Assembly (NCBI GenBank): GCA_035578155.1
Contig: JAPWDM010000023.1
Coordinates: 2,728,001-2,792,000 of the forward strand
Reading direction: 5' to 3'
Source of the DNA: Brachynemurus nebulosus
Taxonomy: Eukaryota > Arthropoda > Insecta > Neuroptera > Myrmeleontidae
Length of the DNA stretch: 64,000 nt
The notes beneath the pieces were generated by a model. It was not told the origin of the DNA, did not search any database, and worked only from the letters and a program-made list of their open reading frames with translations. The translations under genes were made by a program, and so were the position numbers. Shown in pieces: positions 38,290 to 50,122 of this stretch. Each line of letters opens with the position of its first letter. Within the stretch, counting starts at the first letter, position 1.

Positions 38290-38616
38290 AAATAAATTAA
38301 AGTAAAAAAAATGTTTTTAAGAAAAAGCTTTTATTTAAAAATGGGCTAAAAAAATAAAATAACCTTTGAGTGAAGTTTGAAGCGATATGCAACATAATTT
38401 ATAAAAGCTTGAGGCGTTTAATTAAATTTGGTAACTACTAAAATGTAAAATAGCTCTTATATCCACAACAGAAATAATGAATGATAACGCCTCAAGCTTT
38501 TATAAATTATGTTGTATATTGCTTCAAACTTCACTCAAAGGTTATTTTATTTTTTTTAGCCCATTTTTAAATAAAAGCTTTTTCTTAAAAACATTTTTTT
38601 TTACTTTAATTTATTT
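38290..38616. repeat. Near-perfect palindrome (130-bp arms)
   Basis: Arms 38290-38422 and 38477-38616, e.g. cctttgagtgaagtttgaag against its complement; ~55-base loop. Confidence 0.9.
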
Positions 38617-39088
38617 ACAATCTTGAGCGAACTTTACCTACTTTCTATACTTTTCTACTTATTTATAAAGTTTTTAAATCTTTTTATTGTGTGATTCTAT
38701 TATGCGATCCTTATTCTCGGCATAAAAAAGATATGCTTTATAGTTCGCTCTAGATTGTAAAAAAAAACTTGATCGGGTAGATCGGGAACTGTATAAAAGA
38801 ATTTCATAGAAAATGCATAACTCAAAACCCTCAGTACCTCACAATTTCCTTAGAACTTGCTTTTCTAAACAAGATAAATCATTAATTTACACATGAGATT
38901 ATTTTATTTCATTTTTATAATATTTTAAAAATTACGATAAATACATCTGCAAAAAAATTTAATGATGCAATAACTTATATTCTAATGCAATATACCTAAA
39001 CTGATTAAATGTTTAAAAAAAATTAGTAAGTAATTTTATCGCAAAATAATGTTCAAATTTCTTAATTTTTTTTATTATGTATTTTGAT

Positions 39089-39829
39089 CAGAGTTGTGCC
39101 ATGTGATGTAAAAAAACAGTTTTTTACATTTTTATGTAAAAAATTGTCAAATACGTAAAAAACTGTAAAAAACCGTAAAAGATTGTAAAAAATTGTAAAA
39201 AATGTAAAATACTTAAATCATTTGTCATTTCACTGACAAACAATTTATTTTGACGGTTATTACTTGTTTATAAGTTCACATGAAAAAAAACGTGTAAACA
39301 ATATGTCGACACAAAAATGATTTTCTGCTGGTGGAAGGCCATCCACAACTGACTACAAAGCTTTAAATTTCCATATTAACAAACTGAGTTTTCATAGATC
39401 AAAAAAACTACTACATATTTATCTCTCTTTAAATTATAATAACAATAAAATCACTGGATGATAATGATGATGAAAATGATTGATACCTTTAATAAAATTT
39501 AACTGAATAAATAAAAATATTTTTAATATTGAATTCTTAAATAAACTATTCTATCAAAACTAACCTTTCTTTTCCCTGTTTGTCCCCATTTATATTTTTA
39601 ATTTTCAAATTACTTAATTATTAAGTTTTACTTTGCAAATATAGCAAATACTTCAATAGCAAATATAGAATACCATCAGTAACGCTGACATATCTATTAT
39701 ATTTAAAAAATTTAGTTTTTTACAATTTTTACAGTTTTTTTTGATCAAACAAGTATGTGTAAATTACAAAGTTTTTTACATGTAAAAAACTGTGTAATTT
39801 ACCCGAAGTAAATTACACGCACAACTCTG
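39089..39829. mobile_element. hAT-type MITE (741 bp)
   Basis: Perfect 8-bp duplication ATTTTGAT (39081-39088, 39830-39837). Ends CAGAGTTGTGC / GCACAACTCTG. Subterminal TGTAAAAAACTG repeats near both ends. Confidence 0.9.
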
Positions 39830-40221
39830 ATTTTGATAGACATTGAAAAAAATAAATAAATAAATCTGATAAAAAAGTCAGAAAAAAAACCGTATAAGCA
39901 GTTTTTGCTGTACCTACATAAATAAAATTTATGAAATTTTAACATTTTTTTGAATATATTTTTCCTTTTTTTATCATCACGTGTCAACACTTTCATTAAT
40001 TTAGACCTTTTTTCTAAGAAATTTCTCTGCAACGATTTTTGTTATTGTTAATTTCGAAGAAATAGATAATTTGTTTTGTTACCATATTTTCGTGAAAATT
40101 ACCGTCATTAAGTTATTCACGAATTTGACATAAAAATTTAATTTAACATTAATAACAGAAATAAAGTTTTTAATTTTTTTTTATCATATCAGTGTTTCCA
40201 ATTTCATTAAAATTAAGTACA

Positions 40222-40898
40222 AAGGGTATAGCCGGATAAGTATAGGCGATCCGGCCCCGTAATCGGTTTATTTTAATAACTATATTGGCGATATGGTGTG
40301 ACTGTAAGTATTTAAATATTTACAATTTTAGCGGCCAATCCTTGATATTATCCTTATCCATTATCCTTGATATTATCCTTGATAATGAGGACTGCTACGA
40401 TAATAAATATGTCTAATATTCTTAAGAGTGTTTGCCTTCATGTGGATTTGGAATTATTTTCCTATATTTAGTAGTTACTTAAAGCAGTAATCACGAGTAC
40501 CGTACGGAATTCAGTATTGAAACCAGTGATTTGCTGTCAGTGTTTCACGGAACACGAATGTTCCGCAAACACCTTGGGAATGTGCCGAGAAAAAATTTTA
40601 AAAAATTTAAATATGTGTAACTAAACTTTGTGGTATTGATTGAATGAACCATGAACCATTAAACTTTTATTAAGTTTTTCATACTTGTGCGAACGAAAAT
40701 TTTCAAAAAGTAGTTACCTAAAAAAAAATGTTTGTATTTTTTTTTATTTTTTAATTATCTCCATAACTACTTACTTTTGGACGCTAAAATGGTAGATATC
40801 AATTAAGTCCTTACAGTCTCACTATATCGCCAATACAGGTATCAAAATAATCCGCTTCCGGGGCCGGATTGCCTATACTTATCCGGCTATACCCTTTA
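40222..40898. repeat. Inverted-repeat element (AAGGGTATAGCCGGATAAG ends)
   Basis: ~88-bp arms, right end cttatccggctataccctt. The interior includes tandem ccttgatattatcctt (about 40340-40385). Confidence 0.8.
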
Positions 40899-41182
40899 AG
40901 TTGACCATTTGACTGAAATTCGGCATTAAATAATTTTTCTGTCCTGCACCCCATCATTATATGGTTTTATATATTTTGTGGTTTACCTTTGAAAATTTTT
41001 GTTGAAATAATCCAAAAATAGAACAAAATTGGTTTATTAATGAGAATACAAGTTTTTTTTTTTTTTCTATAACACGATAGTTAGGTTCCTGCAAAAATTT
41101 TAAATTTTTGGTAAAGTTTAAATCTTTCGTCTATGTCCTTAACATTAAATTATTAATTTAACAATCTTTGTCATCTTAGAGA

Positions 41183-42013
41183 AAAGCCATAGCCAGGTAA
41201 GATAGGGAAAACGGCCCTTGACGCAAAATTGATTATTTTTATAGGAAATAATACTTCTTAGCCCCAGATGCATTCCTACATGTAATTTTAATTAGTAAGT
41301 TTGCTGAGATAATTTTATTGATTTCATTCAAATATTCAGATTCATGGTAAAATTAACCATGAAAATTATTTTTTAACAAGTTAAAACATATTTTTTATAA
41401 CAAGTCAAAATATATATTTTTTTAGACCGTCACAGGAACTCCAAGAACTGCAACTCAGGGGGGTAGAGAACATTTTGTTGCACTCCTTAGAGTTTTACTG
41501 TGTTTTAGAAATAAGGCAGATGCTTTACTTTATGGTCCTTTTTATACATAAGTAATATATGTAGTAGCGAACATGGCATGCATTTGTAAAGAAATATTAC
41601 TATGTTCTACCAACTAAAATTTTTCCATAAAAATATATGTTATAGAGTACTAAGAGACATATTATTGAACAAAAAATGGTGGGTGTCGCTATCGCCTAAG
41701 TGCCAAAAAAAAATTTACTTAAATTTAAAAATTTAAAAAAATTAGTATATTAAAGGGATATAACGTTAATTTTTTTTTTATTACTTTACCTAAGGTGGGT
41801 ACACAATATATATTAAACTCAAATAAATCGGTTCAGTAATTTCGTCAAAAAAAATTTTTTTTAATTTTTGTCTCTTTGTGTATTCATAAACTATTAGTCT
41901 CGGAGGGTTGAAATTTGGCAGGAATATATTTTGGGCTAAGAAGTATTATTTCCTATAAAAACAATTAATTTTGCGTCAAGAGTCGTTTTCCCTATATTAC
42001 TCGGCTATGCCCT
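41183..42013. repeat. Inverted-repeat element related to the one at 40222
   Basis: ~80-bp arms (gatagggaaaacggcccttg / complement at 41975-42000). Right end actcggctatgccctttt resembles the neighbouring element's end, so both may use one transposase. Confidence 0.75.
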
Positions 42014-42505
42014 TTTGCTATTTGTTTTACCGTTTTATACTCGTGGGTAGAACCGGCGCAAGGTAGGACCGGTGGTGACGTAGCCCGGTGGTCCGAGTAA
42101 AAGGAAAAAGTGAAGTCCGTCATTTCTCTCGCTTGTCCCATTCTTAGGTAACACCCGAAACAATTATTTCCATATCTGGCAGATAGTTGTATAAAAATGA
42201 TATAAATTATTGTTGTTAAAACAACATGCTATCTTTATTGAGGTTAGAAATAAAATGCAACATATAGTACTTCATCATCAGAGGAAAAAACTGCTGCGAA
42301 GCTTTTTTAATTTCAAATATTATCGAGTGCTTGTGAGACACTACTACGTATGACAAACTTTTGTTTGCATTTCAACACGCGCAGTATTGACATGTTCACT
42401 AATCGTTCAGCTAAACTGAAACTTTAAGCACTCGATTTCTTTGGTATAGTATAACCAAAAACCACATGTAAATTAAAAATCACAAAGTGATTGAAAAAAT
42501 CATCC

Positions 42506-42577
42506 GGATCGGCCGGGAATCGAACCCAGGATCTTCTGGTAACTAGCCAGACGTGCTAACCTCTACACCAACGATCC
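42506..42577 (-). tRNA. tRNA-Thr(AGT)-like sequence, left arm of a palindrome
   Basis: 72 bases fold as a cloverleaf by eye: acceptor GGATCGT/CCGATCC with one T-C mismatch at pair 7-66, D stem GTGT/GCAC, anticodon stem TCTGG/CCAGA with loop CTAGTTA (anticodon AGT), T stem CTGGG/CCCGG. A box TGGTGTAGAGG and B box GGTTCGATTCC are intact. The long shared flanks and mirrored partner suggest a tRNA-derived repeat rather than a housekeeping gene. Confidence 0.5.
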
Positions 42578-42720
42578 CATGCTCGGTAAGCGGCCGAGCC
42601 GGACACCCATTCAATCACCAATATTTGAAATTAAAATTGTAACTGTTTCTCGAATCAGAGAGAGTACTAATACACATGGGTGATTGAATGAGTGTCCGGC
42701 TCGGCCGCTTACCGAGCATG

Positions 42721-42792
42721 GGATCGTTGGTGTAGAGGTTAGCACGTCTGGCTAGTTACCAGAAGAACCTGGGTTCGATTCCCGGCCGATCC
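42721..42792 (+). tRNA. tRNA-Thr(AGT)-like sequence, right arm of a palindrome
   Basis: Same 72-base cloverleaf as the copy at 42506-42577, differing in the variable loop (AGAAC for AGATC). Same acceptor mismatch, which argues for duplication of one already imperfect unit. Confidence 0.5.
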
Positions 42793-43658
42793 GGGTAATT
42801 TTTTCAATCACTTTGTAATTTTTAACCATCAATTGTATATAATTTCTCATGAAATTAATAAATATTTAAAATGAAATATTTAAAAATACGTATAGATAAA
42901 TACGCTACTGGGTACTTACCAGTATTAAGGAAGCCTTTAAAATTAATGAGACACGGTGTCTAGAGTCTAGAGAGTCTGGACCATTAAAAACAATATAATA
43001 CAGACAACTAACTTATATAAATCAATACACGAATACGTCCAACGTATTTATGGTTCCCATTCCTGGACTTTATGCTTAAATAAAATTTATAAAACATAAT
43101 ATTACATCTGACGCGTATGTATAAAACATAATAACATATTATCAAGTCATCTGACAATATTTATGGTCAATTTACGTGGACTACATTTAGGGATAAAGCT
43201 GTTTACTAAAGAGGACAAGTTTTGCTATTTTCTATCAAGTAAAATACAGCGCATACTATCTATAATAATAATAATAATAAACTATTGTAGTACGTAGGTA
43301 CTAAGTATAAATGGACTTCTATCTAGTTGCTAGTAATGTAGAAGCATATGTATTGTTAGCTGCTAGCATTGATAGAAAAAAAACTTATATTACACAAAGG
43401 AAATTGCAGAGTCTATGTAGTTAGTTCAGATTTATCTTCTTTTCATTCTATTGGAACGATATTTTTTGACATTTACGACGCTTATACATAACTTTATAAA
43501 TATAGTCTTCTGTATCCATAATCGAATTCCATTTGTAGGTTAATACGTCACCGTCAATTTTATTTATTTACAAGATTGTAAAGTTATGAAATTTTTTTTG
43601 ATCTACTTTTTTTCATCTACTTCCCTAAGTATGATTGAAACTATTGTTAGGTCGTGTA

Positions 43659-44562
43659 CAGAGATGTGACTTATCTAAGATACAAGTATTTGGAATACAG
43701 ATACAAAATACAAAATACGTATTTTCATCTTGTATCTGAAATACTTTTTTAAAAATGTATTTTGTATCTTGTATTTAGATACTTTTTGGTATCTTAGTAT
43801 TTTGTAAATACTTAAGTTTGCTAAAATACTTTTACCCATTTTTACCAATTAATCCCATTATAAGGTTAAATTAAAACTAAGCCCTTAAAATTTTAATTTT
43901 TCAACCTATCAAAAAACTCTAATCTATTTGTTTTTGTCTGCCGCCGTCGCGTCGCCACTCTTGCCGCGCCTGCGCCCTATTATTATTGCTGTCGTTGATA
44001 TATAAAAAAATAATAATAAATTAATCAAAACTTATTAAATCAAATTTTAAAAAATATCATTTGGTTTATAAACAGCACTCTACAAAAGATTGCGATGTTT
44101 GTGACGTTATTAATACATTTAATATAAAAAATGTTTATAACAAGCAACAACTGCATAGCGTGAATAATTCAAATTAAACATATATTAAAATGTTAAATAA
44201 ATATTATGACGTCACATATGCGCTTGGAAACTGTCAGCGTGTTACTGGTTCTAATTGTAAGTTTAAAAATTTGTTTTTAATTTGATATAACTTTTTAAAT
44301 ATTAGGTAAAAAAAATAATAAATACCCAATTAATGTGTAATGAAATAAACTAAGTAAATCTCAAAATTAATAAAAACTTTTTTTTTTAAAAAAAAAAAGT
44401 ATTTTATCTTAAAAAAGTATTTAGAAAATACGTATTTTGTATCTAGCATTTCAAATACCATTTCCACAAATATCTTGTATCTGGTATCTCAAATACCATT
44501 TTTAAAAGTATCTTGTATTTTGTATTTCAGATACTTTTTAAGGGGTATCTTGTACATCTCTG
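43659..44562. mobile_element. hAT-type MITE (904 bp)
   Basis: Perfect 8-bp duplication GTCGTGTA (43651-43658, 44563-44570). Ends CAGAGATGT / ACATCTCTG. Subterminal TATCTTGTATTTAGATAC-like repeats on both sides. Confidence 0.92.
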
Positions 44563-44585
44563 GTCGTGTACTACTATGAAATCTC

Positions 44586-47220
44586 GAAAGGGTCTAGCAG
44601 ACTTACCACATGAAAATTACACTGACGTCATTAGGATTAGACATAGTTTAAACTTTAAAATATTGCTTTTTTGCCCAAAGTACTGATACTCGTGATTTTA
44701 GATCTCTGCTCTCACTTATAAGAGGGATATACGGGTAAAAACCCCTAACGATATTTTCTTTTTTCTCAGAAGCTATGATAGATATTTGAATGAATCGACG
44801 CCAAAAAATAGATATCAATAAGCTCTATATTTGGTATTTTTTTTTATATTTTTTGATTAATTTTCAGAAGTGTAAAACACTATATTTATTATTTAAGGGT
44901 GGTTTTTTATATGAACCACTGGAGATACACCAACCAAATAAATATTATATAATCCTCTGAGAGTCTACTCTAACATATTATAAATACAAAAGTTTCCATT
45001 TGGTGGAACATGGTTAAAAATAATAACGAATATAATATGTAATTGATATATTTTTATTACCTTATTACATTTAATATAATATATAAATTATATACGTATA
45101 TAATATAGGGCATTCTTTCTGAACGGGAGACTCCATGCTGTCCAACATTGGTGTTACTTAAAACAGGTATACAATAGCTCAAATTAAAGATTATGAACAC
45201 TACTTTTCAAATATGAGTAGCAAAATTTATCTGCACAATAATGCCTATAAACACAATAATGCCTTCAATATGGCGGCTGAAAAGTATAAAAGCATTTTTT
45301 TAGGACAATAAACGTTCTGTAACGTTTTAAAAAATTTTTCATAAAACTTTTTTTAGTTAAATATATAAAGTTTTGCTTAACGTTTTAAGGAAAATTTAAA
45401 AATATATACAGGCTCATCCATTTAACCTGGAATTTTGTATATCTCAAAAAATAAGCTTGTAGGAAAAATTTGCCTGACAAAAAGATAATATTTCTCTAGA
45501 GGACATCTTTCTGTCCTAAAATAAGCCCTCTGCCCCTTGTGAGGGGAAGCGGGGGCGCAATTTTGAAATCTAAAATAGAGACCCCCATTTTTTATTACAA
45601 ATTCAGATTCTACGGGACAAAATACCCAACTTTTATACGAAACATTTTTTTTCTATTCGTAACAGATGGCGCTGTAATTGTAAAAATAAGTTTATATACT
45701 TCCATACAAATAAACTTATTTTTATTTACAATTAGAATCCCATATTTTAGGACAGGACGATGCTCTCTAGATAAATATTATCTTTTTGTCAGGCAAATTT
45801 TTCCTACAAGCTTATTTCTCGAGATATACAAATTCCCGGTTAAATGGATCACCTGTATATATTTTTAAATTGTCCTCAAAACGTTAAGCAAAACTTTATA
45901 TTTTTAACTAAAAAAAGTTTTATGAAAAAGTTTTTAAAACGTTACAGAACGTTTATTGTCCGCAAAAAAATGCGTTTATACTTTCCAGCAACCATACTGA
46001 AGGCATTATTGCGTAAGATCAATTTTGCCACTCATATTTGAAAAGTAGGCTTCGTAACCTTTAATTTGAGATATTGTAGACCTATTTTAAGCAACACCAA
46101 TTTTGGACAGCATGGGGTCTCGCGTTCAGAAAGAATGCCCCATATGCATTGTAATATAATCTAAATTATGCCCGCTTCAGTACCCACTTTCTAGCCACAT
46201 AGTAACATACTGTAAACATATTGATGAATACTACTGTACTGATTAATCTAGAAACGAATAGTTGGAAGTAAAATAATGAAGTCTTTGATTAAATCGCTAA
46301 ATCAGCGAAACGCCGGAAATTTAAAATCGAACGATTAATGAACGAGGTAAGGGGAGTACCCGAGAGACGCTTGGCTTGAGGCCTGAGGACGGGTCGATAT
46401 GATTCATTCAGTAATGTACTCTTAAAGTGCAAAGCCATTTTTCTAAGTATTTTGTGTAGTACTTTGTGAATCCCTCAGGAAAAGGTAATATGCACCCCTT
46501 TTCTAATATTTGATCCCCATATGCAACCCGATTCGGTATATTTGATTTAATAATGTAATAACGCATTTTTTGGATATTTTCATATAACTGGCAGAAGTCC
46601 TCCAACCACACCCAAATCGGCTTGCATATGTAACGTTATTAATTTATAAGAATTTTATATTATTTTTAACTTCTATTGTCGAAACATAAATTTCAATGTA
46701 ATTTTATTTAGTCCCCAATTGTTTTGGTATCAATCCTGTAAAGTTTAATGTTTTATTTTTGAATATAAATCTATTATTGTTAATCGCTAGTTATTGATTT
46801 ATTCGATTTCCTGTAACTACTTCCTGTAATATGTTAGAGCAGACTCTCAGATGTTTATGTAATATTTATTTGGTTGGTGTACCTCCAGTGGTTCATATAA
46901 AGAACCACCCTTAAATAATAAATATAGTCTTTTACACTTCTGAAAATTAATCAAAAAATATAAAAAAAAAAAAATATATAAAATATAGAGCTGATTGATA
47001 TCTATTTTTTGGCGTTCGATTCATTCAAATATCTATCATAGTTTCTGAGAAAAAAAATATCGTTAGGGGTTGTTACCCTCATATCTCCCTTATAAGTGAG
47101 AGCAGAGACCTAAAATCACGAGTATCAGTACTTTGGGCAAAGAAACAATATTTTAAAAGTTAAACTATATCCAATGACGTCAGTGCAATTTCCATATGGT
47201 AAGTCTGCTAGACCCTTTCT
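44586..47220. repeat. Large foldback (390-bp arms) with a second foldback inside
   Basis: Outer arms 44586-44983 and 46829-47220 (aaagggtctagcagacttac and complement; shared ggtggtt.ttatatgaacca). The inner foldback 45108-46140 is a separate palindrome. 46142-46828 is unrelated spacer. Confidence 0.9.
45108..46140. repeat. Inner foldback (~500-bp arms)
   Basis: Ends gggcattctttctgaac / gttcagaaagaatgccc. Arms meet near 45620. Open frames at 45539-45868 and 45844-46041 lie across the palindrome and are not supported as genes. Confidence 0.88.
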
Positions 47221-50034
47221 TATTAACCGTAAACACCTTCATATTATTTTCCTAAGCCTCGAAGAATAATAAATTAATCTCTGAAGTCAATTAAAAATCA
47301 TTCAATATTAACTACTATATTTTGTGGTCTCTAACACATACTAATGTAATTAGTATTTATTAATTTATTACTTTTTTCCTTAATAAAACCTTCAATTTTT
47401 TGTATTTATTAATGGTATGTCAGTATTTTTATAGAAAACTTTCAATTTTTGCTAGTAAAATTCGCATTTTGAATATTATTTAAACAATTTATTAATTTAT
47501 TTTGAGTTAGTTCTACAGCGTTAAAGGCGGGGGCGGATCCAACTCTCAAATCAGGAGTGAGTCATATTTTTTTTTCAAAGGCTTTTTTGAAATTGCAAAT
47601 ACGCTCGACGAGAGGGTACGCCCGGGGCTAGAAGAAGGAGTCCATACCGGTTGACAGGGACCCGGGAAAAAGTAAAAAGAGTATTTTTTTGCTCGTTACT
47701 TAATTTTTGTGGAGAAATTTAAGAAAAGTACTTTATTTATGGGGTCCGCAATTTCTTTCCACGGCCCTGACTGCAATATTTAAAAATATATACTTCAGTT
47801 ACCCTTAAAAAACGACTCCGAAAATCAACAATTCTATTCTAGTTTCATCATTCTGTTATTTCATTACCGATTTTAAAGATATTAAACAATTTTAGTAAAC
47901 TTGATGACGTTATCAAATTAAAAGACTTTGTTCTTAATAATTTAAACTTTATAGGAGTGATGGTTAATTGTTCGTTAATGCTTCGCCCTCTGTACTCCGT
48001 GGGGGGCTCCGCTCCATCAAACAAATGATATCATCATTTATTCTAAAGATATGCGAGACAAAAAATATTTTTAATAAAAATATTTCATTTTCGTTTATTA
48101 TAAAAAACAAACCGCTGATCCGAACTTTTTGCAAACTTCATTCGATCTTCATTTTTTAAACATATCTAATGATATTGATCAGGAATCAATATCTGACATC
48201 TCAGTACAGACATCTCGTTAAAAACGATGGTTCCTCATGTATCTCAAAAAGTATTTGAGATATTGACATAAATCAAAGTGCATATTATTCCTCGATACCG
48301 TCATTTTGGCAGGAACTAGGATCTTTTGGTTCCGTAACATATTTTTAAAATGGCGGCTGTTTATAGTCAAGAAAAAGCGGTGATTTTTGAAAATTTATTT
48401 TCAAAATGCGATTTCTCGCTAGTTAGTGCCATAATTGTAAAGTATATTTTCAGAAAATTCTTGATATTTTAATTTTGGGTTCACTGGGGATTTCAGAACG
48501 CGGGGAACCATCAAGGTGGAAAAATCTCGCAGTGTCGATTTCAAAGCCATTTATACTCAGCTCATTTTTGAATTTAAAAAAGAAAGTCATGTAGAAATAA
48601 TGTATACATAATATATTTAGTTTTTTAAGAAAATATTTATTTGTATAAAAAAATCTCTATTTTTGATGTTTTTTGGTGAATCTCCCCTTAAATAAACATA
48701 CCTAAAGTACCTATAGTATCATCGATTTTACAGGTGAAATTTTAATAACAAATTATATGGTAAATTTTTCATTTTTGTAGAATTTTCTGTCTTTTTGGCA
48801 ACATCGGGACGTGATTAATAATTAAATAGCGTGTAAAATATATTACAATAATTTATTGACTACTAAAACATTACAATAATTATTAATTTAATATAATAAT
48901 AATAATAAATTAACTATTTGTTTTGTTATTAATTTATTAATTTAAATAATAATCAATAAAATTGATCAATTTTTCTATATAATATACACAACAATTTTCA
49001 TTAATTGATATAAATACAAAGCAACTAGCTTACAAATTACTCAGTCAATTAAAAAGGCCTAAAGATTACTTCCAACAACAACAATTTTTACTATTTTAAA
49101 TAGTTTTTTTTTATTAGAAATATTAAATGACTCATCTGAATCATATGACTTGATCAAAAATAAAATTAAAATCATTAAATCAAATTTTGAACAAAACATA
49201 ACTTTGTTTCTGCATTTGTAATAAGTTCGGTAGTGCAAGCAATATAATTTTTTTGAGTCGTTTAATATTTTATGATTTTTAAAATTTTTTATTTTTAATT
49301 ATAATTAATTTGCTCAATTATATTAATTTGCTCAAAGGTTACAATGGTACTTCTTAATATCATATGTACCTAAGCTGTTTAAAAAGAAATAAATTATAAG
49401 AAGATATATCCATTTATGAATCCAGTTCATAAGCGATTACTATTTAGACAATTAGGCGGCAATAAATTTTATTTTGGAATGTGAGAATATCAGTAATAAA
49501 TATAATCTGATTTAATTATAATGAGCAAATTATTTTAAAGTTTGTTAGAATATTTATTGTAAACATTTTGAAAAATTTAAGTTTTTTATATTTTAAATAT
49601 TTATTTTATCTTTATTAATTTTTTTTTTAATATTCTATTTTATTTATTATAATTTTCAAATTGTCATTATTATTAATTCTATTCTATTTATTATTGTATT
49701 TATTTCATATGAGTAAATTTTTTTTAATAACAAAAAAGTACACTGTCTAATATGTGTAACTATCGACGTAAAAACCAAAAACAATATTTAATACATACAA
49801 AAAATATAATTTTTAACATTTAGCCAGTACAACAAAAGTATAAAGGTACATTATTATTTCTAGATAAGCAATATTAGGGAGCGAAAATCCCCAAAAAAAT
49901 TCTTTGTACTAAATAATAATAAAGCGTGCATAACTTATCTAGAAATTACAATTCTTTTTTTGTGTTTGTAAAGAAAACAATTAACTTTTATGGAAAGAAA
50001 GATAATGATAAAAATAATAAAATTAAAAAAATAC
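47221..50034. other. Probable intron of the second-PDZ gene; no exon found
   Basis: Contains a GC-richer patch at 47520-47770 of repeat character and a dispersed repeat (47865-47965). The exon completing the second PDZ domain should lie here or further left, but I could not identify it. Confidence 0.4.
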
Positions 50035-50122
50035 CTTTGAAAATATTTCCAGTCAAATCAGCAGCCCCTCGTGGTAGTACATCGCTGATAATCAACTGCG
50101 ATTCGTTTCCAATATTTATTTC
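50035..50122 (-). CDS. Short exon: middle of second PDZ domain
   Basis: An 88-base exon, phase 0 in and phase 1 out. Reads GNESQLIISDVLPRGAADLT and GNIFKG, the classical PDZ strand betaC/helix A segment (cf. V.PgGaAdl.G.I..GD). It complements exactly the domain start 3.9 kb upstream. Confidence 0.8.

Larger units (their letters stand above)
36725..39088. repeat. Fragments of the 2329-type element in both orientations
   Basis: Forward parts about 36725-36973 and 37723-37980, interrupted by the element at 36974-37722; reverse part about 38690-39080. Shared strings include aaattaatgctttatcttgt and ttttttatgcggtcccgatc. Confidence 0.6.
42468..42823. repeat. Palindrome built of two head-to-head tRNA-like units
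   Basis: Arms 42468-42618 and 42675-42823, nearly identical over about 150 bases, around a ~55-base spacer. Each arm carries the tRNA-like unit plus shared 5' flank (tgtccggctcggccgc) and 3' tail (aattttttcaatcacttt). Confidence 0.85.

Noticed and set aside
45539..46041. 109- and 65-codon open frames on +
   Set aside because: They lie across the inner palindrome; similarity between arms, not coding selection, explains them.
46408..46611. A - strand frame containing GDQIL, considered as the missing end of the second PDZ domain
   Set aside because: No acceptor in the right phase and no other PDZ features around it; it sits in spacer of a foldback.
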